Below are positions 36,397 to 45,399 of a stretch of 64,000 nucleotides of DNA, in pieces. Under the pieces are notes generated by a model. That model saw nothing but the letters and a program-made list of their open reading frames with translations. It had not been told where the DNA came from and did not search any database. The position numbers were made by a program, and so were the translations under genes. Every line of letters begins with the position of its first letter. Within the stretch, counting starts at the first letter, position 1. The stretch comes from JADJSS01 sp964490845 (GTDB taxonomy: Bacteria; Bacteroidota; Bacteroidia; Chitinophagales; JADIYW01): contig CAZBED010000003.1 in assembly GCA_964490845.1 (NCBI GenBank), positions 248,001 to 312,000 on the forward strand. The letters are read 5' to 3'.

Positions 36397-37359
36397 ATGA
36401 GTTTACAAGACATCACCTTCACCGATAAAAAAGATACCCGCTCCGGATTTGGAGTGGGCATTCACGAAGCCGGAAAAGCCAACCCGAACGTGGTAGCCAT
36501 GTGCGCCGACCTCGTCGGTTCATTAAAGCTGGAAAAATTCATCGAAGACTTTCCGGAACGTTTTGTGCAAACTGGTATCGCAGAAGCCAACATGATTGGC
36601 ATCGCGGCCGGCCTGACCATCGGAGGAAAAATTCCGGTAGCGACTACTTTCGCCAATTTCGGTACCGGCCGCGTATACGACCAAATTCGGCAGAGCGTCG
36701 CCTATTCGGATAAGAATGTAAAAATCTGCTGCTCGCATGCAGGCCTCACACTGGGCGAAGACGGCGCCACGCATCAGATTCTGGAAGATATCGGACTGAT
36801 GAAAATGCTGCCGCACATGACAGTCGTTGTTCCTTGCGATTACAACCAAACAAGATTAGCGACCAAAGCGATTATAGAACGAGTTGGACCAACTTATCTG
36901 CGTTTCGGCCGTCCGGTATGGCCGATTTTTACACCTGCTGAAGATAAGTCGTTTCAAATCGGGAAGGCGCAGTTTTTATCCGAAGGAACAGACATAACGA
37001 TTATAGCGTGCGGCCATTTGGTGTGGCATGCAGTAATAGCAGGTCAAGAACTGGAAAAACTAGGCATCAGTGTGGAACTCATTAATATGCACACCATAAA
37101 ACCGCTTGATGAAGCAGCAATATTATCATCCGTAAAAAAAACCGGATGTGTGGTTACTGCAGAGGAACACCAACAGGCGGGCGGTCTGGGGGAAAGCGTG
37201 GCTTCAGAATTGGCACGCCAACACCTTGCTCCTATTGAAATGGTAGCCGTACAGGACACCTTTGGCGAAAGCGGCACACCGGATCAGTTGCTGGAAAAAT
37301 ACGGACTAATGCCGAAAGATATTATTGCCGCGGCAAAAAAAGTGTTGGAACGAAAATAG
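36397..37359 (+). CDS. tktB: Transketolase, C-terminal (pyrimidine-binding) subunit
   Basis: 320 aa holding the pyrimidine-binding domain (FVQTGIAEANMIGIAAGL with the catalytic glutamate near residue 64, then SHAGLTLGEDGATHQ) and the C-terminal domain (TAEEHQQAGGLGESVASEL). It completes the split transketolase. The gene follows its partner by 66 nt on the same strand. Paralogous DXP synthase is excluded by length, pairing and the HAGLTLGEDG motif. Confidence 0.93.
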   Translation: MSLQDITFTDKKDTRSGFGVGIHEAGKANPNVVAMCADLVGSLKLEKFIEDFPERFVQTGIAEANMIGIAAGLTIGGKIPVATTFANFGTGRVYDQIRQSVAYSDKNVKICCSHAGLTLGEDGATHQILEDIGLMKMLPHMTVVVPCDYNQTRLATKAIIERVGPTYLRFGRPVWPIFTPAEDKSFQIGKAQFLSEGTDITIIACGHLVWHAVIAGQELEKLGISVELINMHTIKPLDEAAILSSVKKTGCVVTAEEHQQAGGLGESVASELARQHLAPIEMVAVQDTFGESGTPDQLLEKYGLMPKDIIAAAKKVLERK

Positions 37360-37412
37360 CGGAAACATTCAGTATTTGCGGGTTACTAACTAAAAAATTA
37401 ACTATAGTTGAA

Positions 37413-38036
37413 ATGAAAAAACTATTGTTTTCATTTTTACTGCTCTGCTCTGCCTACAAAGGATATTGTCTCGAAATATACGGTACCTTAGTTTCCCGAA
37501 AGAATGATACATTGCATCCTTTATTTTCCATCGCCGACAAAGACTTTGACAACTATCTGATTTCAAACAACCTGATTTCAAAATTGCGTTACAGCAATGG
37601 CAAAGGTAATATGCAGAAAATATCTGCGAAGAAGGTAAAATATATTCAGTTCAGCGTACAAAAAGAAACCTATTCTTTCTTCTCGATTGATATTTCTATG
37701 GATGACTGGGACGAGAGTACAACTGCGCCACCGCAATTTTACAGGCTGCTGAACAGCCCGAACAGCAATTTGAAGTTGTACGAATTTTATGATATCAGTG
37801 ATATCGCCGGAGCCGCGCTATTCGGATACGTACTCATCAAGGACAAATACCGCAGTTATCTGATTGAAAGAGAAGGAAGATATAGTGTCGTTTCACCGGC
37901 AGGGTATAAAAACACACTGAAAAACATCTTTAAGGACAATCAGGAACTGGTATCCAAAATAGCCGATGAAACGTACAGGTTTAAGGATATGAATCTTATC
38001 ATTGCCGAATACAATAACTGGTATTCAACAAAATAA
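37413..38036 (+). CDS. Secreted protein of unknown function
   Basis: 207 aa. An N-terminal signal peptide ends near AYKGYC. The mature part has alternating hydrophobic/polar strands (KVKYIQFSVQKETYSFFSI; FYDISDIAGAALFGYVLI) and no cysteine pattern, catalytic motif or repeat that I recognise. It lies 53 nt after transketolase and may be co-transcribed, but nothing suggests a shared pathway. Coding is supported by the signal peptide and the uninterrupted frame. Confidence 0.7.
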   Translation: MKKLLFSFLLLCSAYKGYCLEIYGTLVSRKNDTLHPLFSIADKDFDNYLISNNLISKLRYSNGKGNMQKISAKKVKYIQFSVQKETYSFFSIDISMDDWDESTTAPPQFYRLLNSPNSNLKLYEFYDISDIAGAALFGYVLIKDKYRSYLIEREGRYSVVSPAGYKNTLKNIFKDNQELVSKIADETYRFKDMNLIIAEYNNWYSTK

Positions 38037-38047
38037 ATACAGGAGGC

Positions 38048-39475
38048 TTACACAAAGAATTTTTTATAAAAATTCATGGCATTACCGTACATCATTTTAT
38101 GTACCAGTTCTGTTGGTGTATAATCGTACCATAACTCTTTATGGTATTCTTTCTTTTCGAGATATGTGATAAGATCCTGTTGCAGAAGAGGCAGTTCTGC
38201 CGCCGTAGGATATGGATCCATATGAGTGATAGAGCCGTCAAAATCGCTGCCGAAAGCAATCATATCCCAGCCTGTCTTTTTGCCAACGGCTTTTACCAGC
38301 TGAAACACATTGTCCCAGTATAATTGGGCAAATAATTTTCGTTGCTTTGGTATATCAGATTCATTAGTGATTTCCGTCACCACATCAATGCCGCCAAGAT
38401 TGCCTTTATCTACCATAATTCCTATCAAGCCTTCCGAATCATGAATGATACAGGCTTCTTCGTCGGAGATATTTATGCTCCATTTAAATAATCTTGATTT
38501 TCGTGTCTTTACAATTAAATCCGCTTTTGCAATTGAACTGTCTATTGTTTTAAATCCATTAGCGCAGGCATGGCTGCTGATTACCGGTATTTTATTATCG
38601 GGATTCACATAATTATGATTGCTGATAAACGCATAATATTCTTTTCTCGATGCAGCACTCATGTGTTTGGTGTCAATCAAAATACGCTTACCGTTTTTAG
38701 TACTTAACATCTCACGTATTACATGCCAACCGGCTTCTGTAATGCCTTTATTTTTTCCTTTGTTTTGGTTAACTAGATTATTTATTGGCCGTTTGAAACT
38801 TTTCGCATGGCCGGCCAGATGATTCCAGAAATGATGCGACAGGTTCATAACAAATGGCGGGAACTCCCAGTTTTTAATCGTATTAATGTTCTCTGACAGC
38901 CTGTTTAAGAATGTTTCTTTATTTATTTTATCTTCTGCATCTGTTCCGGTTCCCAATACATGTGCGCCTTCAATTGTTACAATTCCAATCAGTGTGTTTT
39001 TCTTTTTCAATGCCTGTTCCAGCTCTTTATAATTATTCACCAATACAAACTCACTTTTCCCATCCGGGCTTTTTCCTTGTTGATTTTTTACATAGTTATA
39101 TTCCGTTTGCAGCTCTTTAAAATAATCGGTATGTTTTTTTTGTGCGGCAAGGCAATCTGAATGGAACCCTGTAATAACTTCATGTGCAACACTGATACGA
39201 CGCCTACCAATCAAAGCCTGCGGCACATTACGAAAGTGTAAAAAACCTCGTTCTATCGGATATAAAGACAATTGGAATACACGAACATTTCCGGCAGCCA
39301 TACTGTCTAAATTACATTGCGATTCTTTCCAGATCTGTTTTGTCAGTTCGCTTAAATCTTTTGCAATTTTAGTATCAATCTTATGCTGAATTTTGTCCCA
39401 CATATTGGAAAGAGGTTCAGGATAACCTGAATTGAATGATTTCAAGTTTGGATGGCAATGTATATCAATAATCAT
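38048..39475 (-). CDS. Membrane dipeptidase family (peptidase M19) metallohydrolase
   Basis: 475 aa amidohydrolase-fold protein. The metal ligands of the M19 family can be placed: DIHCH at residues 3-7, the bridging glutamate in TIEGAHVL near residue 170, histidines in IDTKHMSAASR (near 272) and VISSHACAN (near 301), and the aspartate in AFGSDFDG near 410. It has no signal peptide. The family hydrolyses dipeptides, including D-amino-acid ones; the actual substrate is unknown. It is longer than typical M19 enzymes, with insertions before residue 170. Confidence 0.85.
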   Translation of the reverse strand: MIIDIHCHPNLKSFNSGYPEPLSNMWDKIQHKIDTKIAKDLSELTKQIWKESQCNLDSMAAGNVRVFQLSLYPIERGFLHFRNVPQALIGRRRISVAHEVITGFHSDCLAAQKKHTDYFKELQTEYNYVKNQQGKSPDGKSEFVLVNNYKELEQALKKKNTLIGIVTIEGAHVLGTGTDAEDKINKETFLNRLSENINTIKNWEFPPFVMNLSHHFWNHLAGHAKSFKRPINNLVNQNKGKNKGITEAGWHVIREMLSTKNGKRILIDTKHMSAASRKEYYAFISNHNYVNPDNKIPVISSHACANGFKTIDSSIAKADLIVKTRKSRLFKWSINISDEEACIIHDSEGLIGIMVDKGNLGGIDVVTEITNESDIPKQRKLFAQLYWDNVFQLVKAVGKKTGWDMIAFGSDFDGSITHMDPYPTAAELPLLQQDLITYLEKKEYHKELWYDYTPTELVHKMMYGNAMNFYKKFFV

Positions 39476-39567
39476 ACTTTCATTTTTACTAATTCTATAA
39501 ATATACGACTTAATAAGAAATCGGATTTTTAATAAATGTTTACGAACTTCGTTTAGAATTATTGTAC

Positions 39568-41043
39568 ATGAAATTCTACTTCTTCCTATTCTTCATCTTG
39601 TTTGCATTGTCATCTTGCAACAGAGAACCTTATCTAACTACCAATGAACACTCCAAAAATTGGGGCGTTAACTGGATCCGTGTTCAGGAGCAGGATTTTG
39701 TAGACGAAGAAGAAAGATACATACAATTGCGCGGTATCAATCAGCGTATTGATGGATTATTCGATGCTTCGTTTGCAGATGGAAGAACCGCCAATGAATT
39801 TGTTCCTCCTTTTACGCAACAAGATGTAGATTCTATCGCAAAGCTGGGGTTTAATGTAATTCGCGTTCCTTTAAACTGGAGCGCTTACGAACCTGAACGC
39901 GACAGTATTAATTCCGCATACTTTGCACGCATCCGTCAAGTCGTAAATTGGTGCAAACAGGCCAATATATATGTACAGCTGGACTGGCACTCCGATGCTT
40001 TCTCCAAAGAAATCGGCGAAGACGGAGCACCCTACTGGACACACCGATATCTGTTGCCGAATCCCGGATGGGAAGGCCCTTTGAATTTTATTATACTGGC
40101 ATTGCGAAGAGCCAACCCCTGGGTGTTTGAGTGCTACCGCAATCTCATACGAAACCGCGATAACATCCGGGTAGAGTTTATGCAAATGTGGACAGACCTG
40201 ATACGCGAATTCAAGGATGAACCAACCGTCATAGGGTTTGAACCACTAAATGAACCGACGACATATTTTGGCGGCATCTCGGATGCGGAGTTTATCGGGT
40301 TTTACAAAGAATGTGCGCAAAAGATGCGCGCTATTGATAACCGTCATCTGTTATGGTTAGAGCCGGATGGTGCGCGCAATGTATTTGACCAGTCACCTCT
40401 GTTATCTGAAGTGTTTGATGATAAAGTGGTGTACTGTCCGCATTATTATCCCAATCTTTTACAGGGTGCGGCTTATACCAACGTCGACGACTGGATACGC
40501 AATACCAATAAATCTTTTGACAAAATTGTTACAGAAGGTAAATCATGGAAAGCGCCGGTTTGTATTAATGAATGGGGAATTAATCCAACCACTACCAGCG
40601 GCCAAGCATTGATTACCGCCTATCAACAGCAAATGGAAGACAGGCATCTGCATAGTATATTCTGGCTATGGCGCGAACCATCCCCCGGCACTTCCGGAGC
40701 GGATGGCACCTGGGGCTTTTTTGAGGATTTGGGCAACGGACAAAACTGGGCTTTGCGCGAAGAAGCCGTGAAAAATGCAGTCATCCCATACTGTATGGCA
40801 TTGCCCGCTCAATATTCTTCTCATCGTTACAATGATTCAACAAAAACATTAACCTGTATTTTTAATAATACAAACGGAACATCAAAACCAATTATCTATA
40901 TTCCACCGCACACCTATCCGGATGGCTTTGACATTTTCATCAACGGTATTAAAACTGATTTTACAGCAGATGCATATCACCGATATCTGGTGAATTGGAA
41001 AGCGATATCTGGTGAAGTTATATTAGAAGTACGTCCTCTATAA
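39568..41043 (+). CDS. Glycoside hydrolase family 5 lipoprotein, endoglycoceramidase-like
   Basis: 491 aa from the ATG at 39568; a TTG two codons earlier is less likely. A lipoprotein signal with lipobox LSSC ends near residue 19. The GH5 barrel shows LGFNVIRVPLNWSAYEP near residue 95, LDWHSDAFSKEIGEDGAP near residue 138, the acid/base in GFEPLNEPT near residue 227 and the nucleophile in CINEWG near residue 332. The D-x-H-x-D-x-F/Y-S plus GDGAP-like arrangement resembles endoglycoceramidases, so a glycolipid substrate is possible but unproven. A C-terminal beta domain of about 90 residues follows. Confidence 0.85.
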   Translation: MKFYFFLFFILFALSSCNREPYLTTNEHSKNWGVNWIRVQEQDFVDEEERYIQLRGINQRIDGLFDASFADGRTANEFVPPFTQQDVDSIAKLGFNVIRVPLNWSAYEPERDSINSAYFARIRQVVNWCKQANIYVQLDWHSDAFSKEIGEDGAPYWTHRYLLPNPGWEGPLNFIILALRRANPWVFECYRNLIRNRDNIRVEFMQMWTDLIREFKDEPTVIGFEPLNEPTTYFGGISDAEFIGFYKECAQKMRAIDNRHLLWLEPDGARNVFDQSPLLSEVFDDKVVYCPHYYPNLLQGAAYTNVDDWIRNTNKSFDKIVTEGKSWKAPVCINEWGINPTTTSGQALITAYQQQMEDRHLHSIFWLWREPSPGTSGADGTWGFFEDLGNGQNWALREEAVKNAVIPYCMALPAQYSSHRYNDSTKTLTCIFNNTNGTSKPIIYIPPHTYPDGFDIFINGIKTDFTADAYHRYLVNWKAISGEVILEVRPL

Positions 41044-41080
41044 CATAATATCTCAAACTTCACTTTACCTGATATTATGT
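41043..41080 (+). terminator. Inverted repeat, possible terminator after the GH5 gene
   Basis: Perfect 10-bp arms ACATAATATC (41043-41052) and GATATTATGT (41071-41080) begin at the stop codon; a short T-run follows about 11 nt later. The stem is AT-rich, so efficiency is uncertain. Confidence 0.4.
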
Positions 41081-41245
41081 CTGTGATTATTTTTCTATAC
41101 TCCTTTTCGGTATACTGAAGCCGTAATTTATGGTATTGATGCATACGTAGTCACCGGCAACAAATTAATAGACACAAAAACGCTGACGATAACTCCGATT
41201 TAATTTTTCATTCTTATTACATGAAGCATCGTTAGAACAATCCGT

Positions 41246-42685
41246 TTAACTATGCTTTTTTGTTTTAACTTCCGTTGTTTGATTTTTATCCAATGTCATA
41301 AACCCTTTTGCTTCTTCCAGTTCAAACGCCAGTTCCAGCAATTTGCGTTCTTCTCCTTTCATAGCTGCAAACTGGACACCGACAGGCAATCCGTCTCTGC
41401 TCAGTCCCATGGGCAATGAAATGGCAGGCGCACCGGTAATATTTTGAGTGGTGGTAAAGTTGATATAACTATTGAGCTTCATAATCACATCGATGGTATC
41501 CACCTCTGTACCAAAATGGCCTATTGGTGGTGGGGGATGAGATAAAGTGGGGCTCAGCAATACATCATATTCCTCAAACAGCTGATTATAATCGTTGGTG
41601 TGATTTTTCAGATTACGGATACTTGTTGCTGCCCGGATGGAAAGCAAAGGAAAAAATCCGCCTAATTGTTTCGTAAATTTTGCCGTTTTGAAATGATTGA
41701 AGGAAAATCCAACAGTAGCATATTCGTTCAGCATGGCTGCAAAAGAAAGAAAAGACCAGTATATCATAAAATCTCGCGTGATCTTATGTTCAAACGGATT
41801 AGCAATATAGCTCACTTCGTGCCCGAGGTGCTCGCATAATTTTCCGGTTTGCAAAACAGTATCTGTCACATCGTTGTGACTTTCGACACCTGTGGAAGAT
41901 TTTGTAAACAATGCTATGCGCAAGCGTTTTTTTCCGGCATGCTGCACCTGTCCGATCGGCATCAAATCCGGGTTCTTGTGGTACTGTTCCAAACCGGCCA
42001 TATAAGCAGCCGTATCCCTCACCGTTCTGCTTACAATACCATCCTGCGTGATATCCAATGGCACTAACTGCGTCATGGAAATAATGTTTCTGCCTCTCGA
42101 AGGTTTTAATCCTACTAATCCACAGCAGGATGCGGGAACCCTTATGGAACCTCCTCCATCCGAAGCGTGGGCAAACGGCACCACTCCTGCCGCTACCAAT
42201 GCACAGGCGCCTGCTGATGAACCTCCGGTGGAATGACCGGTATTCCAGGGATTTCTCGTTTCGCCGTGCTGTAAGGTTTCCCCGCACGGCAGCAAGCCAA
42301 ATTCGGAAGTACTGCTCTTACCCAGAATGACACTGCCGGTGACAGATAAAATCTGGTCAACAATTTTATCATTCTTTTTCGCCGGTTTTACTTTAAAGGC
42401 GCTCGAACCTTTTAAGGTAGGAAGTCCCTGCACATCATTTAAATCCTTAATAAATGTAGGCACTCCGGCAAAAATACCGGAATGTGGTTGTTTAGACCTT
42501 TCTATAGCTTTCGGATAATCATGATTTACGATAGCATTGATGATACTATCGGATGCTTCCGCTCTTGCGACAGCACAAGCGACGGCATCCAGCGATGAAA
42601 TATCCCCCGCTTTGATTTTTGCAGCCGTTTCTGTAGCGTCCATATCGCCTAAGATGCCGATATGGTATGTGCTTATTTTTTTCAT
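41246..42685 (-). CDS. Amidase (amidase signature family)
   Basis: 479 aa. The Ser-cisSer-Lys triad of the amidase signature family is visible: the lysine in FIKDLNDVQG near residue 85, and the two serines in GGSSAGACALVAAG near residue 155, followed by DGGGSIRVPASCCGLVG. It cleaves amide bonds. GatA is unlikely because no gatB/gatC are near. There is no signal peptide. It starts 29 nt after the sulfatase gene and is probably its operon partner. Confidence 0.9.
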   Translation of the reverse strand: MKKISTYHIGILGDMDATETAAKIKAGDISSLDAVACAVARAEASDSIINAIVNHDYPKAIERSKQPHSGIFAGVPTFIKDLNDVQGLPTLKGSSAFKVKPAKKNDKIVDQILSVTGSVILGKSSTSEFGLLPCGETLQHGETRNPWNTGHSTGGSSAGACALVAAGVVPFAHASDGGGSIRVPASCCGLVGLKPSRGRNIISMTQLVPLDITQDGIVSRTVRDTAAYMAGLEQYHKNPDLMPIGQVQHAGKKRLRIALFTKSSTGVESHNDVTDTVLQTGKLCEHLGHEVSYIANPFEHKITRDFMIYWSFLSFAAMLNEYATVGFSFNHFKTAKFTKQLGGFFPLLSIRAATSIRNLKNHTNDYNQLFEEYDVLLSPTLSHPPPPIGHFGTEVDTIDVIMKLNSYINFTTTQNITGAPAISLPMGLSRDGLPVGVQFAAMKGEERKLLELAFELEEAKGFMTLDKNQTTEVKTKKHS

Positions 42686-42714
42686 CTTATTTCAATTTTT
42701 ACTGCCCGTCCCGG

Positions 42715-44139
42715 CTAAAATCTGAATGCCGCATTAGGTGTATGTTCTTTATTCATCAGCTCCTTCAGCTCCTTCAGGACTTCCGGATATTGCGCAGAGA
42801 CATCTGTTCCTTCCGATACATCTTTTTCCATATCATACAATTCTACATATGCCTTTGAAGGATGCTTTACATTTAATTTAATCGCTTTCCACTTGCCCAT
42901 CCTTATCGCCTGTTTTCCTCCTTGTTCATGGAACTCCCAGTATAAGTACGGGTGTTCTTTCTGACTTTCCGGTTGTCCAAATATAGTTGAATAAAGAGAA
43001 ATACCGTCTATCTTTTCCGGTGGTGCCATATGAAGTATTTCTGCTAAGGTTGGCATTAAATCCCAATTGCCTGAAATAATATCCGTATTACCCGGTTTTA
43101 TCTTTCCGGGCCAGTTGATAATTAACGGAACCCGTATACCACCCTCATACAGGTCTCTTTTGTAGCCTCTTAACCCACCACTGCTGTTAAAATAATCCGG
43201 ATTAGCGCCACCTTCTTTATGTGGTCCGTTGTCGGACGTAAAAACAATAATGGTATTTTCATAGACCCCCGCAGCTTTTAGCTTTTTTACAATTTCTCCA
43301 ACGTGGTCATCTAATAACGTAATCATAGCGGCATATGCCGCCTTCGGTGTTTTTTGTGCATCATAAGCACCAAATCGGGTGGCTACTTTTATAGTTTTAA
43401 TACCCTTATATGGCGTTTCCTTTTCAAACTTACCGGTGAATACTGAAACATAGGATGCTGGTGCCGCTAACTCCGCATGCGGTATGATGGTAGACAGATA
43501 CAAAAAGAAAGGATGGTTTTTATTGCTCTCTATAAAAGCAAGTACACTGTCCTGTATCATTGATGGCGCATAAACCTTATTGCTAAAGTGCACATTCTCA
43601 CCGATAAGCACCCGTTGGTTGTTATTCCATAAATATTCAGGATAATAATTATGCGCTGCCAGATGGCCATAATATCCAAAGAACACATCAACACCCTTTT
43701 TCATAACATCACCGGAAGAACCCGGATAACCCAGCCCCCACTTGCCAAATACACCCGTAACGTAGCCTTGTGATTTATACAGTTGATGAAGAATAAAGTC
43801 TGAATCGGATAAGGGATAATCTCCTTCTTTGCTGACTTTCTTATTACCCCTTATGGTGGCATGCCCTGTGTGTTTGGCGGTCAATAGCGCACAACGGGAT
43901 GGCGCGCATACCGGCGCACCGGCATAGTGTTGGGTGAAGCGCATTCCTTCATTCGCCAGTTTGTCAATATTAGGCGTTTGAAATTTAGACTGGCCATAAC
44001 AACTTAAATCACCATACCCTAAATCATCCGCGAGAATGAAAACAACATTGGGCAATGCTTCCGCAGAACGTTGTTGCTGGCATAATGCATTGAACCAAGT
44101 AAAAATAAACTGTAAGACCAGGGCTGATTTTAGCTTCAT
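42715..44139 (-). CDS. Sulfatase (arylsulfatase A-like), exported
   Basis: 474 aa from the ATG at 44139, which begins a signal peptide ending near NALCQ; ATGs 6 and 21 codons earlier are possible. The core has VFILADDLGYGDLSCYGQ near residue 30 (calcium-binding aspartates) and the sulfatase signature CAPSRCALLTAKHTGH near residue 75, whose cysteine is turned into formylglycine by a maturase. It removes sulfate from sugars or aryl compounds in the periplasm. It lies 80 nt after the aldolase operon on the same strand and may belong to it. Confidence 0.92.
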   Translation of the reverse strand: MKLKSALVLQFIFTWFNALCQQQRSAEALPNVVFILADDLGYGDLSCYGQSKFQTPNIDKLANEGMRFTQHYAGAPVCAPSRCALLTAKHTGHATIRGNKKVSKEGDYPLSDSDFILHQLYKSQGYVTGVFGKWGLGYPGSSGDVMKKGVDVFFGYYGHLAAHNYYPEYLWNNNQRVLIGENVHFSNKVYAPSMIQDSVLAFIESNKNHPFFLYLSTIIPHAELAAPASYVSVFTGKFEKETPYKGIKTIKVATRFGAYDAQKTPKAAYAAMITLLDDHVGEIVKKLKAAGVYENTIIVFTSDNGPHKEGGANPDYFNSSGGLRGYKRDLYEGGIRVPLIINWPGKIKPGNTDIISGNWDLMPTLAEILHMAPPEKIDGISLYSTIFGQPESQKEHPYLYWEFHEQGGKQAIRMGKWKAIKLNVKHPSKAYVELYDMEKDVSEGTDVSAQYPEVLKELKELMNKEHTPNAAFRF

Positions 44140-44219
44140 ACATTTATATTTGTTCATACGGTCTATCAAAAAAAATATCTTCGTGACACGGTCAAACAAC
44201 AATTTTATTATGCTACAAT

Positions 44220-44819
44220 TTACCTGTTTTTCTTTGCTTCTTTAGAATATTTGAACTGATAAAATTTGTGCATCAACCAGGCTTCTATTTTGTTGATAGA
44301 TTTTGCACCTCCCAGATATTCGGCTTCTATATAAGCCTTAGATGTTTTTTCCAGTAATTGAGCAGCAACATAAGCTTCTTCGATATTATTTCCTATACAG
44401 ATACTATTGCCATCCGGTAAAATGGAAGCATATCGTCCGCATAAAGCACGCAGAATTTTTTTTTCCGATTGCGCAACGCGAACAGAAACGCCTAACAGCT
44501 GCGCCTGATCATCTAATATCGGTGGTATTTCTTTTTTCACCTTTGATGCATACTCCTGTTGGGTAAGTAATGCAACCTGTATGTTATTCCGTTTAGCAAA
44601 AATTTGCTGAAACAAAAAGTGATTCTTTCCTTCATTAACAGCAGCTGCGGTGAGCGAGGCCAACGGCGTATTTTCATTAGTTAGCAAAATCTCATTATTA
44701 TTCAGCCGGATGGCAATTTGAAGCACTTTTACTTTTCCCCAGCTATTATAGCCTGCACTTTGATGTTCAAAGTAGTTTGCCGCATCCAATAAAACCTGTA
44801 TCGCTTCTTCTTTTAACAT
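44220..44819 (-). CDS. Degenerate class II aldolase-like protein lacking metal ligands
   Basis: 199 aa. The C-terminal half aligns with class II aldolases: SICIGNNIEEAYVAAQLLEK matches VVCIGTSLENAFDVARTLEK of the gene just upstream, and TQQEYAS matches THQMYAS. At the zinc-site positions, however, H-T-H has become L-T-Q, the C-terminal N-H-G has become D-G-N, and the catalytic glutamate of SSELK has become asparagine. All four catalytic positions are therefore altered, so it should be inactive as an aldolase. Its ATG overlaps the stop of the true aldolase (TGATG), implying coupled translation and perhaps a mixed complex. The frame is intact, so it is not treated as a pseudogene. Confidence 0.75.
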   Translation of the reverse strand: MLKEEAIQVLLDAANYFEHQSAGYNSWGKVKVLQIAIRLNNNEILLTNENTPLASLTAAAVNEGKNHFLFQQIFAKRNNIQVALLTQQEYASKVKKEIPPILDDQAQLLGVSVRVAQSEKKILRALCGRYASILPDGNSICIGNNIEEAYVAAQLLEKTSKAYIEAEYLGGAKSINKIEAWLMHKFYQFKYSKEAKKNR

Positions 44820-45397
44820 CAGGCAGTCTGTTTTTTGGAAGTGATGAATAATTCACATGCCTTCTCTAATGTTCGCGCCACATCAAAAGCGTTTTCCAAA
44901 GAAGTACCTATGCATACCACCCCATGATTTGACATCAATGCGGCATTTGATTGTCCGATAGCATTTGCGGTTTCCACTGTGATTTTTTTAGTGTTCGGTA
45001 GTGCATAGGGCGCTGCCTTAATTATTTTTCCGCCCAAAATCTGCTGATGAGTTTCATCAAGTACCACTACATCTTTTTGTGCCGCGGCAACAATAGAGGC
45101 ATACATCTGATGAGTATGAATAACCGATTGAATATGCGGCCTCGTTTTATATACCTCACAATGCAACTTCAACTCAGAGGATGGTTTTATACTGCCCTCA
45201 TATTTCAGCGTATAGATATCCACCAACACCATGTCATCGGGTGTCAGTTCATCATACTTTCTGCCACTCGGAGTTATTACCATCTGTCGTTCATTGATTT
45301 TTATGCTTACATTGCCCCATGTACGCGCTACTAATCCTTCTTTCAGCAATTGTTTGCCGGCATCACATACCTGTTGCTGTATTGTGGTAATATCCAT
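44819..45397 (-). CDS. Class II aldolase/adducin family protein
   Basis: 192 aa. It has WGNVSIKINERQMVITPSGRKYD at the start, the catalytic glutamate in SSELKLH (near residue 75), the zinc ligands HTH (near residue 95) and the third histidine in SNHGVVCIG near residue 158. Relatives are fuculose-1-phosphate aldolase, rhamnulose-1-phosphate aldolase and ribulose-5-phosphate 4-epimerase; the residue set fits an aldolase of a phosphorylated ketose. It starts 2 nt after the FGGY kinase, whose product it probably cleaves. The degenerate copy follows at once. Confidence 0.9.
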   Translation of the reverse strand: MDITTIQQQVCDAGKQLLKEGLVARTWGNVSIKINERQMVITPSGRKYDELTPDDMVLVDIYTLKYEGSIKPSSELKLHCEVYKTRPHIQSVIHTHQMYASIVAAAQKDVVVLDETHQQILGGKIIKAAPYALPNTKKITVETANAIGQSNAALMSNHGVVCIGTSLENAFDVARTLEKACELFITSKKQTA

Positions 45398-45399
45398 TT

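Noticed and set aside
44220..44819. Pseudogene of the aldolase
   Set aside because: The frame is intact, length is normal and translation is coupled to the upstream gene; only the catalytic residues are lost.
44819..45397. Calling the class II aldolase araD or fucA
   Set aside because: The residues allow several substrates and the operon lacks an isomerase that would fix the pathway.
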